In this document: positions 16,066-26,495 of the stretch, in pieces
How positions within the stretch are numbered: position 1 is the first letter of the stretch
How the letters are laid out: every line of letters begins with the position of its first letter
Assembly: GCA_016871715.1 (NCBI GenBank)
Contig: VHCO01000032.1
Location: 1-45,594 of the forward strand
Direction of reading: 5' to 3'
Source: Verrucomicrobiota bacterium
GTDB taxonomy: Bacteria; Verrucomicrobiota; Verrucomicrobiia; Limisphaerales; J093
DNA length: 45,594 nucleotides
Position numbers and translations under genes: made by a program
Notes under the pieces: generated by a model
The model's database searches: none
What the model was told of the DNA's origin: nothing
Seen by the model: only the letters and a program-made list of their open reading frames with translations

Positions 16066-16538
16066 CGGGTGAAACGCAGCAAGGGCAGCTTCAGCGTACG
16101 GTCGATCTCGGCGCGAATGGCGGCAGGGTTGCCGGCGTCGATGGCGTGCAGGATGAGGGTGCGGAAGTCGGCGGAGACCTGCACGGTGGTGGTGCCCGGT
16201 GTCAGGCTGATGCAGTAGGAGAGGATGAGGATCTCCGTGGGCTTGAGATCCGACACATCGTAGGTCAGGAAGTTCGGGTGGAGCGAAGCGCGGGATCGCC
16301 CGAGGACGAGCAGGGCGACCTTAAGGTTGGCCCAAAGGAACTCGCGCACGAATCGCGCCAGGAAAGCCACCAGGCCCAGGCACCGGCGCACGTAGACTTG
16401 GCTCCCTAGCAACGGCCGGAACGCGACGATCAGGACGAAGCCCAGGGCGTAGCCTACAGCTAGGGCCGAAGCCGAGGGGCGGTCACTGAGCAGCAACCAG
16501 ACCAGCGCCAAGAGCAAGTTCAGGAGGAACGAGTTCAT
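16062..16538 (-). CDS. mrpE: Mrp-type Na+/H+ antiporter subunit E
   Basis: A 158-residue subunit with two N-terminal membrane helices and a cytoplasmic alpha/beta domain. The motifs FLWANLKVALLVLG, SYCISLTPGTTTVQV and LILHAIDAG match the family, especially the SITLTPGT-type motif, which here reads SYCISLTPGT. It starts 3 bases after the mrpD stop, has CAGGAGGAAC-like purine-rich sequence on the opposite strand only, and overlaps mrpF by 4 bases. Confidence 0.92.
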   Translation of the reverse strand: MNSFLLNLLLALVWLLLSDRPSASALAVGYALGFVLIVAFRPLLGSQVYVRRCLGLVAFLARFVREFLWANLKVALLVLGRSRASLHPNFLTYDVSDLKPTEILILSYCISLTPGTTTVQVSADFRTLILHAIDAGNPAAIRAEIDRTLKLPLLRFTR

Positions 16539-16541
16539 GGT

Positions 16542-18044
16542 TCAGTCGGGCGGCAGCTTGCCGAGGAACCCCGCCACGACGCGAGCATACTCGGTCGCGT
16601 CGAACACCTGCTCGGCCGCCTGGCGGGCAAGCTGGAACACGCTCTCCGCACCGAAGCCGATCCCGAGCGAGATGGCCGTCAGCCCCGCCACCACCCAGGT
16701 CATCCGCCGCCAGTGCGGGTCCTGGATCCGCACCGTCGCAGCTCCGGTACCACCCCAAAAGGCCGCGTTCCAGATTTTCAGCATGCTGACTAGGGTCAAG
16801 ATACTGGCGGCCAAGGACGCGGCGACCAGTCCGTAGTGGCCATGAGCCAGACCCACCAAGACGATGACGTATTTGCCCCAGAACCCGCTTAAGGGCGGCA
16901 ACCCGGCCAGGGAGAGGGCTTGGCACAGGAAGAGCACGCCCAGCCAAGGGGCTTGTTGCCATAGCTGCCCCATGCGGTCTAGGTCATCCGACCGGTTGAG
17001 CCGGGCGGCGGCCCCGCCGATGAGGAACAACGACGCTTTCACGACGATGTGATGGATGACGTAGAAGATGCAGGCGGTCCAGGCCAGTGGGGTAAAGAAC
17101 CCGATGGCCAGGACCATGAAACCGATCTGGCTGAGAATGTGGAACGACAGGATCCCGCGGATGTGGTTGCGCGAGATGGCGCCCAACACGGCCACGATCA
17201 TGGTCACCCCCGCTAGCAGTGCCAAGAGGCTATGGATGAGGTGCAAGTCGTGGGGCAGCATGGTGCCCAGCGCGCGGAGCAGCACGTAGACGCCCACCTT
17301 GGTCAGCATGCCGGCGAACAAGGCCGCCAACGGGTTGGGCAAAGTGGGGTAGCTGTTCGGCAGCCAGTAATAGAGTGGGAACAGCCCGGCCTTAATGCCA
17401 AAGACCACTACCAACAAGAGCCCCAACAGGAGCACCCGGCCGTCCCCGGGCATCTCGCTGGCCCGCTGGGCGATCGTGGCGAAGTTCAGCGTGCCGAACA
17501 AGCCATAGGCCAAGCCGGCCGCGCAGAGGAACAGCGTGCTCCCCACCACGTTAATGGCTACGTACGGAAACGCCTGTTTGATGTCCCAATCGTCCGCCTC
17601 GGTGGTCAATAGGCCGTACGAAGCGATCAACATGATCTCGAAGGCCACGAACAGGTTGAACAGATCTCCGGTGCAGAAGGACAGGTTGATGCCCGCCATC
17701 AGAGCTTGGAGTAGCGGCAATCGCAAGGGATGTTCCTCGCTCACGCCGCTCTCGGCGTAACCATAGAGCACCGCGGCCAACCCGATCAGACTGGACAACG
17801 TCAACATGATCGCCGACAACAGATCGACCACCAGAACGATGCCCAGCCGCGCCGGCCAGTGACCGACCCCGAGGAGAAACCAGCGACCCGACGCCGTCCC
17901 CACCAACAAGAAAGCGGCGACCAGCAATTGGCTGACCATCGAGACCGCCACGCCCCAACGCCGACCTCGTGTCGGCGGCCCGACGGCCAGGGCGACCAGG
18001 CCGGTGACCAGCGGGATCAAGATGGGCGCCACGGTCCAATTCAT
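16542..18044 (-). CDS. mrpD: Mrp-type Na+/H+ antiporter subunit D
   Basis: A 500-residue proton-translocating subunit related to complex I NuoL/M/N, with about 14 membrane helices. The proton-antiporter core can be followed: FVAFEIMLIASYGLL, FPLYYWLPNSYPTLPNPLAALFAGMLTKVGVYVLLR (conserved lysine in TKVGVY) and SRNHIRGILSFHILSQIGFM. VIHHIVVKASLFLIGGA, with a conserved His/Lys, follows. Length is normal. The ATG overlaps the mrpC stop as ATGA. Together with MrpA it forms the ion path. Confidence 0.94.
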   Translation of the reverse strand: MNWTVAPILIPLVTGLVALAVGPPTRGRRWGVAVSMVSQLLVAAFLLVGTASGRWFLLGVGHWPARLGIVLVVDLLSAIMLTLSSLIGLAAVLYGYAESGVSEEHPLRLPLLQALMAGINLSFCTGDLFNLFVAFEIMLIASYGLLTTEADDWDIKQAFPYVAINVVGSTLFLCAAGLAYGLFGTLNFATIAQRASEMPGDGRVLLLGLLLVVVFGIKAGLFPLYYWLPNSYPTLPNPLAALFAGMLTKVGVYVLLRALGTMLPHDLHLIHSLLALLAGVTMIVAVLGAISRNHIRGILSFHILSQIGFMVLAIGFFTPLAWTACIFYVIHHIVVKASLFLIGGAAARLNRSDDLDRMGQLWQQAPWLGVLFLCQALSLAGLPPLSGFWGKYVIVLVGLAHGHYGLVAASLAASILTLVSMLKIWNAAFWGGTGAATVRIQDPHWRRMTWVVAGLTAISLGIGFGAESVFQLARQAAEQVFDATEYARVVAGFLGKLPPD

Positions 18045-18394
18045 GGGCTCGCGTCCTTGTCCTGATCGCGGTAAAGCTCGCCAGCGTGGGTGGTCTGGTG
18101 GTCGAGGAAGATCCGGTAGAGCAGCAGCACCAGATAGGCGGTGACGCCAAACCCGATGACGATGGCCGTGAGGATCAGGGCCTGCGGCAGCGGATCCGCC
18201 AACGGGCCGGCGCCCTCGACCACCATCGGCGCCACCTTGGCGTCTGGCCGACCGGACATGCTCAGGAGCAGCAGGTTGGCGGCGTTGGATAGCAGCACAA
18301 AGCCAAAGAGGACCCTTACGAAGCTCCGTTGCAGCAGGAGGTAAGTCGCTCCGGCGAACACCACGCCGATCAGGACCGCCGTCTCAAGTGCCAT
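18041..18394 (-). CDS. mrpC: Mrp-type Na+/H+ antiporter subunit C
   Basis: A 117-residue subunit homologous to NuoK. I choose the ATG at 18394 (MALETAVLIGVVFAGATYLL); the longer open frame up to 18640 is only the reverse-frame shadow of mrpB. Three membrane helices are visible. GFVLLSNAANLLLLSMSG and ADPLPQALILTAIVIGFGVTAY are family landmarks, the latter with the conserved DPLPQALxLTAIVI motif. The start overlaps the mrpB end by about 11 bases. Confidence 0.93.
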   Translation of the reverse strand: MALETAVLIGVVFAGATYLLLQRSFVRVLFGFVLLSNAANLLLLSMSGRPDAKVAPMVVEGAGPLADPLPQALILTAIVIGFGVTAYLVLLLYRIFLDHQTTHAGELYRDQDKDASP

Positions 18395-18944
18395 GGGGTG
18401 GCCTTCGCTGGGGTGGGTTGGTTGGCGATCCCGCGCCGGGTGGGGCCGTCTCGATGGGTTCCTCAGTCGGGGCACTATAACGGCTTTCGTCCTCGGCGAC
18501 GAGTGCCGGGAGGCGCTGGGTGGATTTGCTGAGTGCGAAGAGCAGTTTGCTGGTGATGCCGACGACCACCAGATACACGCCCAAGTCGAAGAGCAGAGGA
18601 GTGCCGAGGTGGAGTTCGCCGAGGAGCGGGACCTTGGCACCCTGAACGTGGAACTGTTCGAGGAACGCGCGGCCCGCCACGACCGGCGCCAGGCCGGTCG
18701 TGACGGCGACGGCCAGGCCAGCCACCCCGACGCGCATCGGGTCGACCCGCAGCAACCGATGCATGGCTTCCACGCCCAGAGCCAGGCTGAGCAGGATCAG
18801 GGAGATCGCCGTGGCCAAGCCGGCAATGAACCCGCCGCCGGGCAGGTGATGGCCCCTGAGCAAGAGGTAAAGCGCCAACACGTTAATCAGGAAGAACACC
18901 AACCGAACCACCGAGCGAAAGATGTAAGATTGCAGATCGATCAT
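18384..18944 (-). CDS. mrpB: Mrp-type Na+/H+ antiporter subunit B
   Basis: A 186-residue subunit. The ATG at 18944 is chosen because it is preceded by GGAGGAGGAG a few bases upstream, the best ribosome site in the window, and begins MIDLQSYIFRSVVRLVFF. Four membrane helices are present, with LRGHHLPGGGFIAGLATAI (about 26-44) as the MrpB signature. A hydrophilic tail of about 40 residues (from residue 145) is longer than usual. The start lies just past the mrpA stop. Confidence 0.93.
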   Translation of the reverse strand: MIDLQSYIFRSVVRLVFFLINVLALYLLLRGHHLPGGGFIAGLATAISLILLSLALGVEAMHRLLRVDPMRVGVAGLAVAVTTGLAPVVAGRAFLEQFHVQGAKVPLLGELHLGTPLLFDLGVYLVVVGITSKLLFALSKSTQRLPALVAEDESRYSAPTEEPIETAPPGAGSPTNPPQRRPPHGT

Positions 18945-18945
18945 C

Positions 18946-21369
<2,424 letters not shown>

Positions 21370-21406
21370 CGTGCCCTCGAACTTCGTCGTCGAGATCCCG
21401 ACGGTC

Positions 21407-21949
21407 TCAATCGACGGCGCGGACGGCCAGGACCGAGCAGGGCACTTCGCGCAGTAGCCGCTCGACGGTCGATCCCAGCAAGAGGTACTTGAGGTTGGTC
21501 CGGCCGCGCGTGCCCAAGAGGATCAAATCGGCGCGGACCTGGCGGGCGAATTCGGCGATGCCATGCCCGTGATTGGTGGCCTCGTAGAGGGCGAAGCGGG
21601 GCTCGGGGCTGTCCACTTGGCCGACGAACTCGCGCAGGCGCCCCTCCAGGGCGGCGCGGTACTGTTTCTCGAAATCCGGCGAGGTGCCAGGTGTGGGAGC
21701 CAGATAGCGCAAGCGGCGCCAGGGGCCCTGGAAGACATGGAGGAAATGCACTTGACTGCCGTGTTGGCCGGCCTGCGCCACCGACTGACCGGTTGCCTCG
21801 GCAAACTCTTGCACCACGGAGCTGTCGATGACGTGCAGCACGTGCAAGGCGGCCTGGTTCCAATGGGCCATGCGGACGGCCTGCGCCAGCGCGGTGCGCG
21901 CGCAATCGGAATAATCAACCCCAACGACTATGGATTTGAGTCGGTTCAT
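21407..21949 (-). CDS. Universal stress protein (UspA family)
   Basis: A 180-residue cytoplasmic protein with a UspA-type nucleotide-binding alpha/beta fold. The first strand VVVGVDYSDCARTAL is followed by a helix, LHVLHVID ends strand two, and the C-terminal ATP-binding-type motif reads LGTRGRTNLKYLLLGSTVERLLREVPCSVLAVR (GxxGxxxLxxxxxGSxxxxxL), so ATP binding is plausible. The start is the ATG at 21949; the frame is open far upstream but without family features. It overlaps the stop of a possible 9-residue leader peptide (ATGA) and precedes mrpA by 37 bases, so it likely belongs to the antiporter operon as a regulator or sensor. That role is inferred from the order only. Confidence 0.88.
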   Translation of the reverse strand: MNRLKSIVVGVDYSDCARTALAQAVRMAHWNQAALHVLHVIDSSVVQEFAEATGQSVAQAGQHGSQVHFLHVFQGPWRRLRYLAPTPGTSPDFEKQYRAALEGRLREFVGQVDSPEPRFALYEATNHGHGIAEFARQVRADLILLGTRGRTNLKYLLLGSTVERLLREVPCSVLAVRAVD

Positions 21950-22021
21950 CGGTCTATCGCGGTTTCGTGGCCCATGGTTAAGGTCAAGAGATCCTCCCCG
22001 AACGGAAGACCGTAGGAGGAT
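21946..22021 (-). promoter_or_regulatory. Leader of the uspA-mrp operon: SD-sequestering hairpin and possible leader peptide
   Basis: On the minus strand ATCCTCC (22021-22015) pairs with GGAGGAT (21997-21991), and inside it ACGG pairs with CCGT around a TCTT loop. The hairpin thus hides a perfect ribosome-binding sequence. It is followed by ATG at 21975 opening a 9-codon frame (MGHETAIDR) whose TGA overlaps the uspA ATG as ATGA. The 15-base gap between GGAGGAT and the ATG is longer than ideal, and uspA has no ribosome site of its own. Confidence 0.4.
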
Positions 22022-22088
22022 ACCCTCGCCTGTGCAGCCGTGCAACCGAGACCGGTGACGTCCGAACTGGCCCCGAATCCCTAGCGGT

Positions 22089-22150
22089 GTGGAGCGCGGT
22101 CGGTCACGTTCGCCCATTGGGTCTGACGACCTGCGCCGCCGGGGCTGCGA
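22089..22150 (+). repeat. Dispersed twin-hairpin repeat, partial copy 4
   Basis: This copy shares GGAGCGCGG and the two hairpin positions with the fuller copies: GCGGTCG-GTCA-CGTTCGC, then GGGTC-TGAC-GACC. The conserved tail found in the others is not recognisable. It sits between divergent uspA and rimO. A frame extending from rimO runs through it, which argues against using the earliest possible rimO start. Confidence 0.65.
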
Positions 22151-22196
22151 GGTCGCATTTGCGCCCGCGCCGGTCCTCTCGTACGCTCCCGCCGCC

Positions 22197-23870
22197 GTGA
22201 GCGCACAGACCCACTCTCGCCCAGTCATTCGTGTCGGCCTGATCTCCCTAGGTTGCGCCAAGAACCTGGTCGATGGCGAACTCATGTTGGGCGCGTTGCT
22301 GAAGGACGGGATCGAGATCACCAATGACCCGGCCGGGGCCGACGTGGTGATCGTCAATACCTGTTCGTTCATTGATTCAGCCCAGGAAGAGAGTGTGGAC
22401 GCCATTCTCGAGTCCGCCGCGCTGCGCGAAGCCAAGCGCCGCGGCCAGGGCCTGGTCGTGGCCGGCTGCCTCACCCAGCGGTTCCGTGAGGAACTCCCGG
22501 CGCTGTTGCCGGAGGTGGACGCGTTCATGGGTGTCGACCAGATCCCGCAGGTCAGCGCCATCGTGCGCGCCGCGGTCGCGCGTCGGGCGGCGCGGTTAAA
22601 GGGCGCAAGCCCCGCGCGGAACCCGCCCCGGCAACGCGAGCGGCGGCCGCGGCCGGCCGCCCGTGCCAACCGGCGGGCCGCTGCCGGGGCGCACCCAGGG
22701 CATCTGACCCCCGCGGGTGCGGTGGCGCCAGTGGTCGAGGTCCGTGCTCGCCCGACCTACCTACCGGACTATGCGACGCCGCGGTTTCGGTTGACGCCGC
22801 GGCATTTGGCTTATCTGAAGATCGCCGAGGGCTGCAATCATCCGTGCAGTTTTTGCATCATCCCACGGCTTCGCGGCGGCCATCGGAGTCGGCCGCTGGC
22901 GGATGTGGTGGCCGAGGCCGGGGAGTTGCTGGCGGCTGGGGTCAAGGAACTGAACCTCATATCGCAAGACACGACCTACTACGGCCTGGACCTGCGCCCG
23001 GGGCCGCGCGGGCCGATGGCCTCGCCGGCGCGGTTCGCGGCGGCGGTCCGGGGGCTCCCTGGAGAGGCGCCGACGCTCAGCGGCTTGTTGCGAGCGTTGC
23101 AGGCGCTGCCGGGTCGGTTCTGGATCCGACTGCTCTACACGCATCCGGCGCATTGGACGGACGACTTGATCGAGACTATGGCGGCCTGCCCGAAGGTGGC
23201 GCGCTACGTGGACCTGCCGCTCCAGCACATCCATGAGGTCATGCTCGAACGGATGCGACGCGAGACCACGCGGGCGTACCTCGAGGATTTGATCGCGCGT
23301 TTGCGCGCTGGCGTGCCGGGTTTGACGTTGCGGACGACGTTCATCGTGGGATTTCCGGGTGAGACGGAAGCCTATTTCGAGAGTCTCTTGGACTTCATCC
23401 GCGCCACGCGCTTCGATCGGTTGGGCGTCTTCACGTATTCCCAGGAGGCGGGCACCGTCGCCGGAAAGATGGGGGGACAAGTGCCCGAGCGCGTGCGGCA
23501 GAAGCGGCGTGATCGCGCCTTGGCCGAACAACACGCGATTGCCCGGGCGCGCTCGGCGTCTTGGGTAGGCCGGACGCTGACTGCGCTCGTCGAGCAACGC
23601 GCTCGGTTGGGGACGGTGGCGGACGCCGATGCGAGCGTCGGCGAACACGGCCAAGTGCGGGAGGCCGCGCCAGGAGCGCAGCGGCTTGCCGGGCCCTACC
23701 TCCTAGCCCGCAGCGAAGCCGATGCACCGGACATCGATGGCCGCGTGTATGTCCGCGGGCGGCTGCCGCTGGGCGAGTTTGCCCAGGTTCGCGTTGTGGG
23801 CCACACGGATTACGATCTGATCGCCGAGCCGCTAGAAGCTGGGAGCGCATTTTGCCAAATCCGGTCTTGA
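22197..23870 (+). CDS. rimO: Ribosomal protein uS12 methylthiotransferase RimO, with insertions
   Basis: A radical-SAM enzyme that adds a methylthio group to an Asp of ribosomal protein uS12. With the GTG at 22197 it has 557 residues. The frame extends to 22089 but would translate a dispersed repeat; no ribosome site supports either start. The N-terminal cluster cysteines are C20 (SLGCAKN), C56 (NTCSF) and C91 (AGCLTQ); the radical-SAM triad is CNHPCSFC (213-220). A C-terminal TRAM domain starts near 455. Compared with the usual 430-450 residues it carries an Arg/Pro/Ala-rich linker of about 50-60 residues (about 127-185) before the SAM domain, a second loop near 260-295, and an expanded TRAM region. 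SLGCAKN and KIAEGCNHPC favour RimO over MiaB. Confidence 0.92.
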   Translation: MSAQTHSRPVIRVGLISLGCAKNLVDGELMLGALLKDGIEITNDPAGADVVIVNTCSFIDSAQEESVDAILESAALREAKRRGQGLVVAGCLTQRFREELPALLPEVDAFMGVDQIPQVSAIVRAAVARRAARLKGASPARNPPRQRERRPRPAARANRRAAAGAHPGHLTPAGAVAPVVEVRARPTYLPDYATPRFRLTPRHLAYLKIAEGCNHPCSFCIIPRLRGGHRSRPLADVVAEAGELLAAGVKELNLISQDTTYYGLDLRPGPRGPMASPARFAAAVRGLPGEAPTLSGLLRALQALPGRFWIRLLYTHPAHWTDDLIETMAACPKVARYVDLPLQHIHEVMLERMRRETTRAYLEDLIARLRAGVPGLTLRTTFIVGFPGETEAYFESLLDFIRATRFDRLGVFTYSQEAGTVAGKMGGQVPERVRQKRRDRALAEQHAIARARSASWVGRTLTALVEQRARLGTVADADASVGEHGQVREAAPGAQRLAGPYLLARSEADAPDIDGRVYVRGRLPLGEFAQVRVVGHTDYDLIAEPLEAGSAFCQIRS

Positions 23871-24143
23871 CTTATGGGGGCAATTGTGGATCTAATGGGC
23901 GCGGCAACGGCAAAAAGGGCACCCACAATCCGAGCGGTAGAACCGTCGTTAGTTGGCTCTCTGCCCCTAGGCGATGATGAACGCGACCGCAGCATTCGTT
24001 CGCAAAGGAGGCTGCCAAAGGCAGGAGGGCGGGTTGCAGTTGCCGGCCTTGGGCGTGTGGGGCGAAGCCGCTGGCTTTCTGCGCGGCGACGGATTGCGTA
24101 GCCCGGGACTGCTAGCTTGGCGTTACTGAAACTGCATTCCGCT

Positions 24144-25127
24144 ATGCACCTCTGCTTCCTCGAAAACCAGTCCTCGCGGTGCGGCACTTCGGGCGGGTGG
24201 CACCGGGTGGTGCGGACAGTCCTCGCGGTGTTATGGGTGCCGGCCGCGCTGGCCTGGCCCCAGCGCATGGGCGATCTGGACGGTGACGGCCTCGCCACGG
24301 CGGTGGACTTGGTCAAGCTGGTGCAACACCTCAATGGCCTGCGGACCCTGCCGGATGCACTGGTTCCTTTTGCCGACGCCAACAACGATGGAACCGTGGA
24401 CGACCGAGACATTAGCGCCTTGGCGGATGCGATTCTTGGGGTGCGCGTCCTTCCGGCCCTGCGAGACACGGATCGGGACGGCTTGCCGGATCTGATCGAA
24501 CTGGCGATCGGTCTGGATCCGGCCCTCAAGGACAGCGACGGCAACGGCGTCGAGGACGGGCAAGAGGATGACGACAACGACGCCCTGACGAATCTGCGCG
24601 AGGTTGCCGGTGGCACCAATCCTTACGAGGCGGACACGGACGGCGACGGTTGGGGAGACGAGGCCGAACTCAGCGCGGGCAGCAATCCGCTGGATCCACA
24701 ATCGCAGCCTCGCCTCATGCGGCTCGCCCTGCCGCCGCTGACGGTGCTTCGGCCAGGCGCGGTTCTGGCTGCGGGCAAAGTTCCCTTCGGCCTGGCGCTG
24801 GCCGCGCCGCCGGTGACGGTCGTGTTGCCGAGTGCGGCACAGGCGGTGGGCATTTTCCGCGGACTAACGCTGGCGCGTCCACCGGTGGCCGTGGTGCTGC
24901 CGAGCGCGGCCATTACCGGCGAGGTGCCGACCGGGATGACCTTCGCGCAACCGCCCGTGTCGGTGGTGTTGCCGAGCGCGTTGGCGTGGGGCGAGCTGCC
25001 CACGGGGCTAACGTTGGCTCGGCCGCCAACGACGGTGGTGTTGCCGAGTGCGGAACTGGAGGGGGAAGTGCCGACCGGGCTGACGTTAGCCCGACCGCCG
25101 TTACAGGTTAAGATCGAAGGCCCGTAG
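24144..25127 (+). CDS. Secreted dockerin/EF-hand protein with 24-residue repeats
   Basis: A 327-residue (from ATG 24144) exported protein. A GTG at 24207 would give a tidier signal peptide (MVRTVLAVLWVPAALA); a TTG at 24117 is also open. Residues about 42-100 form a type I dockerin pattern: calcium loops DLDGDGLATAVD and DANNDGTVDDRD, each followed by a helix (LVKLVQHLNG, ISALADAILG). Three thrombospondin type 3-like calcium repeats follow (DTDRDGLPD, DSDGNGVED, DTDGDGWGDEAEL). The last 135 residues are tandem 24-residue units with consensus GLTLARPPVxVVLPSAxxxGEVPT. Dockerins normally bind cohesins, and a cohesin-like domain occurs in the protein encoded at 26496-32060. The function of the repeats is unknown. 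The 270 bases upstream show nothing recognisable. Confidence 0.75.
   Translation: MHLCFLENQSSRCGTSGGWHRVVRTVLAVLWVPAALAWPQRMGDLDGDGLATAVDLVKLVQHLNGLRTLPDALVPFADANNDGTVDDRDISALADAILGVRVLPALRDTDRDGLPDLIELAIGLDPALKDSDGNGVEDGQEDDDNDALTNLREVAGGTNPYEADTDGDGWGDEAELSAGSNPLDPQSQPRLMRLALPPLTVLRPGAVLAAGKVPFGLALAAPPVTVVLPSAAQAVGIFRGLTLARPPVAVVLPSAAITGEVPTGMTFAQPPVSVVLPSALAWGELPTGLTLARPPTTVVLPSAELEGEVPTGLTLARPPLQVKIEGP
24717..25124 (+). repeat. Tandem 72-base coding repeats
   Basis: These encode one degenerate unit (24717-24788), four good 24-residue units (24789-25076) and a final partial unit. The invariant core is PPVxVVLPSA, with GEVPTGLTLAR linking units. The nucleotide repeats are diverged at wobble positions, so the array is not a very recent expansion. 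Confidence 0.85.
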
Positions 25128-25167
25128 GGCTGGCTGTTAAGTACTTAAAAACCAAAGACCAAGACCC

Positions 25168-26388
25168 ATGAAACCCATCAACCCGACTCTCCTCGCGTTG
25201 CTCCTGGGCGGTGTGGCCGCCCAACCGCTCGCTGCGCAGGGCTTCAGCTCCGGCAGCAATGGCTCCTATGGCCCCATGGCCATCACCCAAAACACGACCT
25301 TGGATCTGCCGCCGGACGGCATCTTCCATTGCACCACCATCAACGTTGCCGAGGGGGCCACGCTGAGGTTCAACCGCAACCCGCTCAACACGCCGGTGGT
25401 GTTGTTGGCGACTGGCGACGTGAGCATCGCCGGGACCATCGATGCCTCTGGGGCCAACAGCAGCGCCAGCATTCCAGACGGGGGATTGGGCGGGCCGGGG
25501 GGCTTTGACGGCGGCAAGCCCGGGTTCACGTCGGTCCCGCCCGGCCATGGTTTTGGGCCGGGCGGCGGCAAGCCAGGGGTGCAGGACAGCGCCTACAACA
25601 ACAAGTCCAGTGCGGGGTCGGGTTCCTATGGCTCGGTGGCGGCGATCCCCAGCGGGAACGCGTCCACCAACCGTGGTTCCGTCTACGGCAGCCCACTGCT
25701 CATCCCGATCATTGGCGGCTCGGGGGGCGGCGGCACGTCGGGCAATCCGGGCCGGGGTGGCGGTGGGGGCGGGGGGGCGGTCTTGGTAGCTTCGAGCACG
25801 CGCATTGACATGGCCCGGACCGGTCGGATTCTGGCTCTAGGCGGGGGGCCTTATGCGGGCCGCACCGATCATAGTGGCGACCATAATTTCCCCAATGCGG
25901 GCAGCGGCGGGGCCATTCGCTTGGTGGCGCCGGTGGTGGCGGGCACGGGCACGCTCAACGTCTATGGCGGCAACGGCAACCAGTATGCAGGACACGGCCG
26001 CATCCGTGTGGACAGCACTACGCGCACAGCCCTGCAATACGAGTTCATCCCTGCGGGCACGACTTCGGTGGGCTCGACCATGCTGGTGTTCCCGCAACCG
26101 ACGCCGCGGCTGGACATCGTCTCGGCCGCTGGCCGCGCGATCGCCGAAGGCAGCGGGCCGGTCATTGTGCAGTTGCCGTACAATTCGCCGACGAGCCAAG
26201 TGGTCACGGTGCAGGCCAAGGACTTCTTCTCGTTGGTACCCATTCTGGTGGTGCTCACGCCGGATAACGGCCCGAAGATGACGTTCGAGGCCACCATCGA
26301 CAACCGGACGCAGAACCCGGCAACCGCAGACGTGACGGTCACGATGCCGGTGAACGTGCAGGTCACCGTCCACGTGTGGACCCGTTAG
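25168..26388 (+). CDS. Secreted glycine-rich protein, probable beta-helix surface protein
   Basis: A 406-residue protein with a clear signal peptide (MKPINPTLLALLLGGVAAQPLAAQ). Residues about 30-110 have the strand-turn pattern of an extracellular beta-solenoid (TTLDLPPDGIFHCTTINVAEGATLRFN, VVLLATGDVSIAGTIDASG). A glycine-rich stretch follows (about 110-210, GGGG clusters), then a second beta-rich block (GGAIRLVAPVVAGTGTLNVYGG). The C-terminus (about 300-406) is a beta-sandwich-like domain of valine-rich strands. No enzyme motif is seen. It lies 40 bases after the dockerin gene and 107 bases before the caspase-bearing giant; a perfect palindrome TTAAGTACTTAA (25137-25148) lies in the first gap. 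Proteins with this plan are common in Planctomycetes, Myxobacteria and Verrucomicrobia but uncharacterised. It may belong to the same surface assembly. Confidence 0.7.
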   Translation: MKPINPTLLALLLGGVAAQPLAAQGFSSGSNGSYGPMAITQNTTLDLPPDGIFHCTTINVAEGATLRFNRNPLNTPVVLLATGDVSIAGTIDASGANSSASIPDGGLGGPGGFDGGKPGFTSVPPGHGFGPGGGKPGVQDSAYNNKSSAGSGSYGSVAAIPSGNASTNRGSVYGSPLLIPIIGGSGGGGTSGNPGRGGGGGGGAVLVASSTRIDMARTGRILALGGGPYAGRTDHSGDHNFPNAGSGGAIRLVAPVVAGTGTLNVYGGNGNQYAGHGRIRVDSTTRTALQYEFIPAGTTSVGSTMLVFPQPTPRLDIVSAAGRAIAEGSGPVIVQLPYNSPTSQVVTVQAKDFFSLVPILVVLTPDNGPKMTFEATIDNRTQNPATADVTVTMPVNVQVTVHVWTR

Positions 26389-26495
26389 GCCAGGGCGGCG
26401 CCGGCGCATGAACAGACCGCGGCTCAACTACCAACCTTCGGGTCGACCGGGCCCCTGACCCTCGGGCCTCGGTCTCCCGACCGGCGGCGGATCGT

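Noticed and set aside
22089..22196. An N-terminal extension of RimO from an upstream ATG
   Set aside because: It would translate a dispersed hairpin repeat and lacks family similarity; the protein begins to look like RimO only after 22197.
24001..24143. A small gene before the dockerin gene
   Set aside because: Short frames there have no start with a ribosome site and no recognisable protein features.
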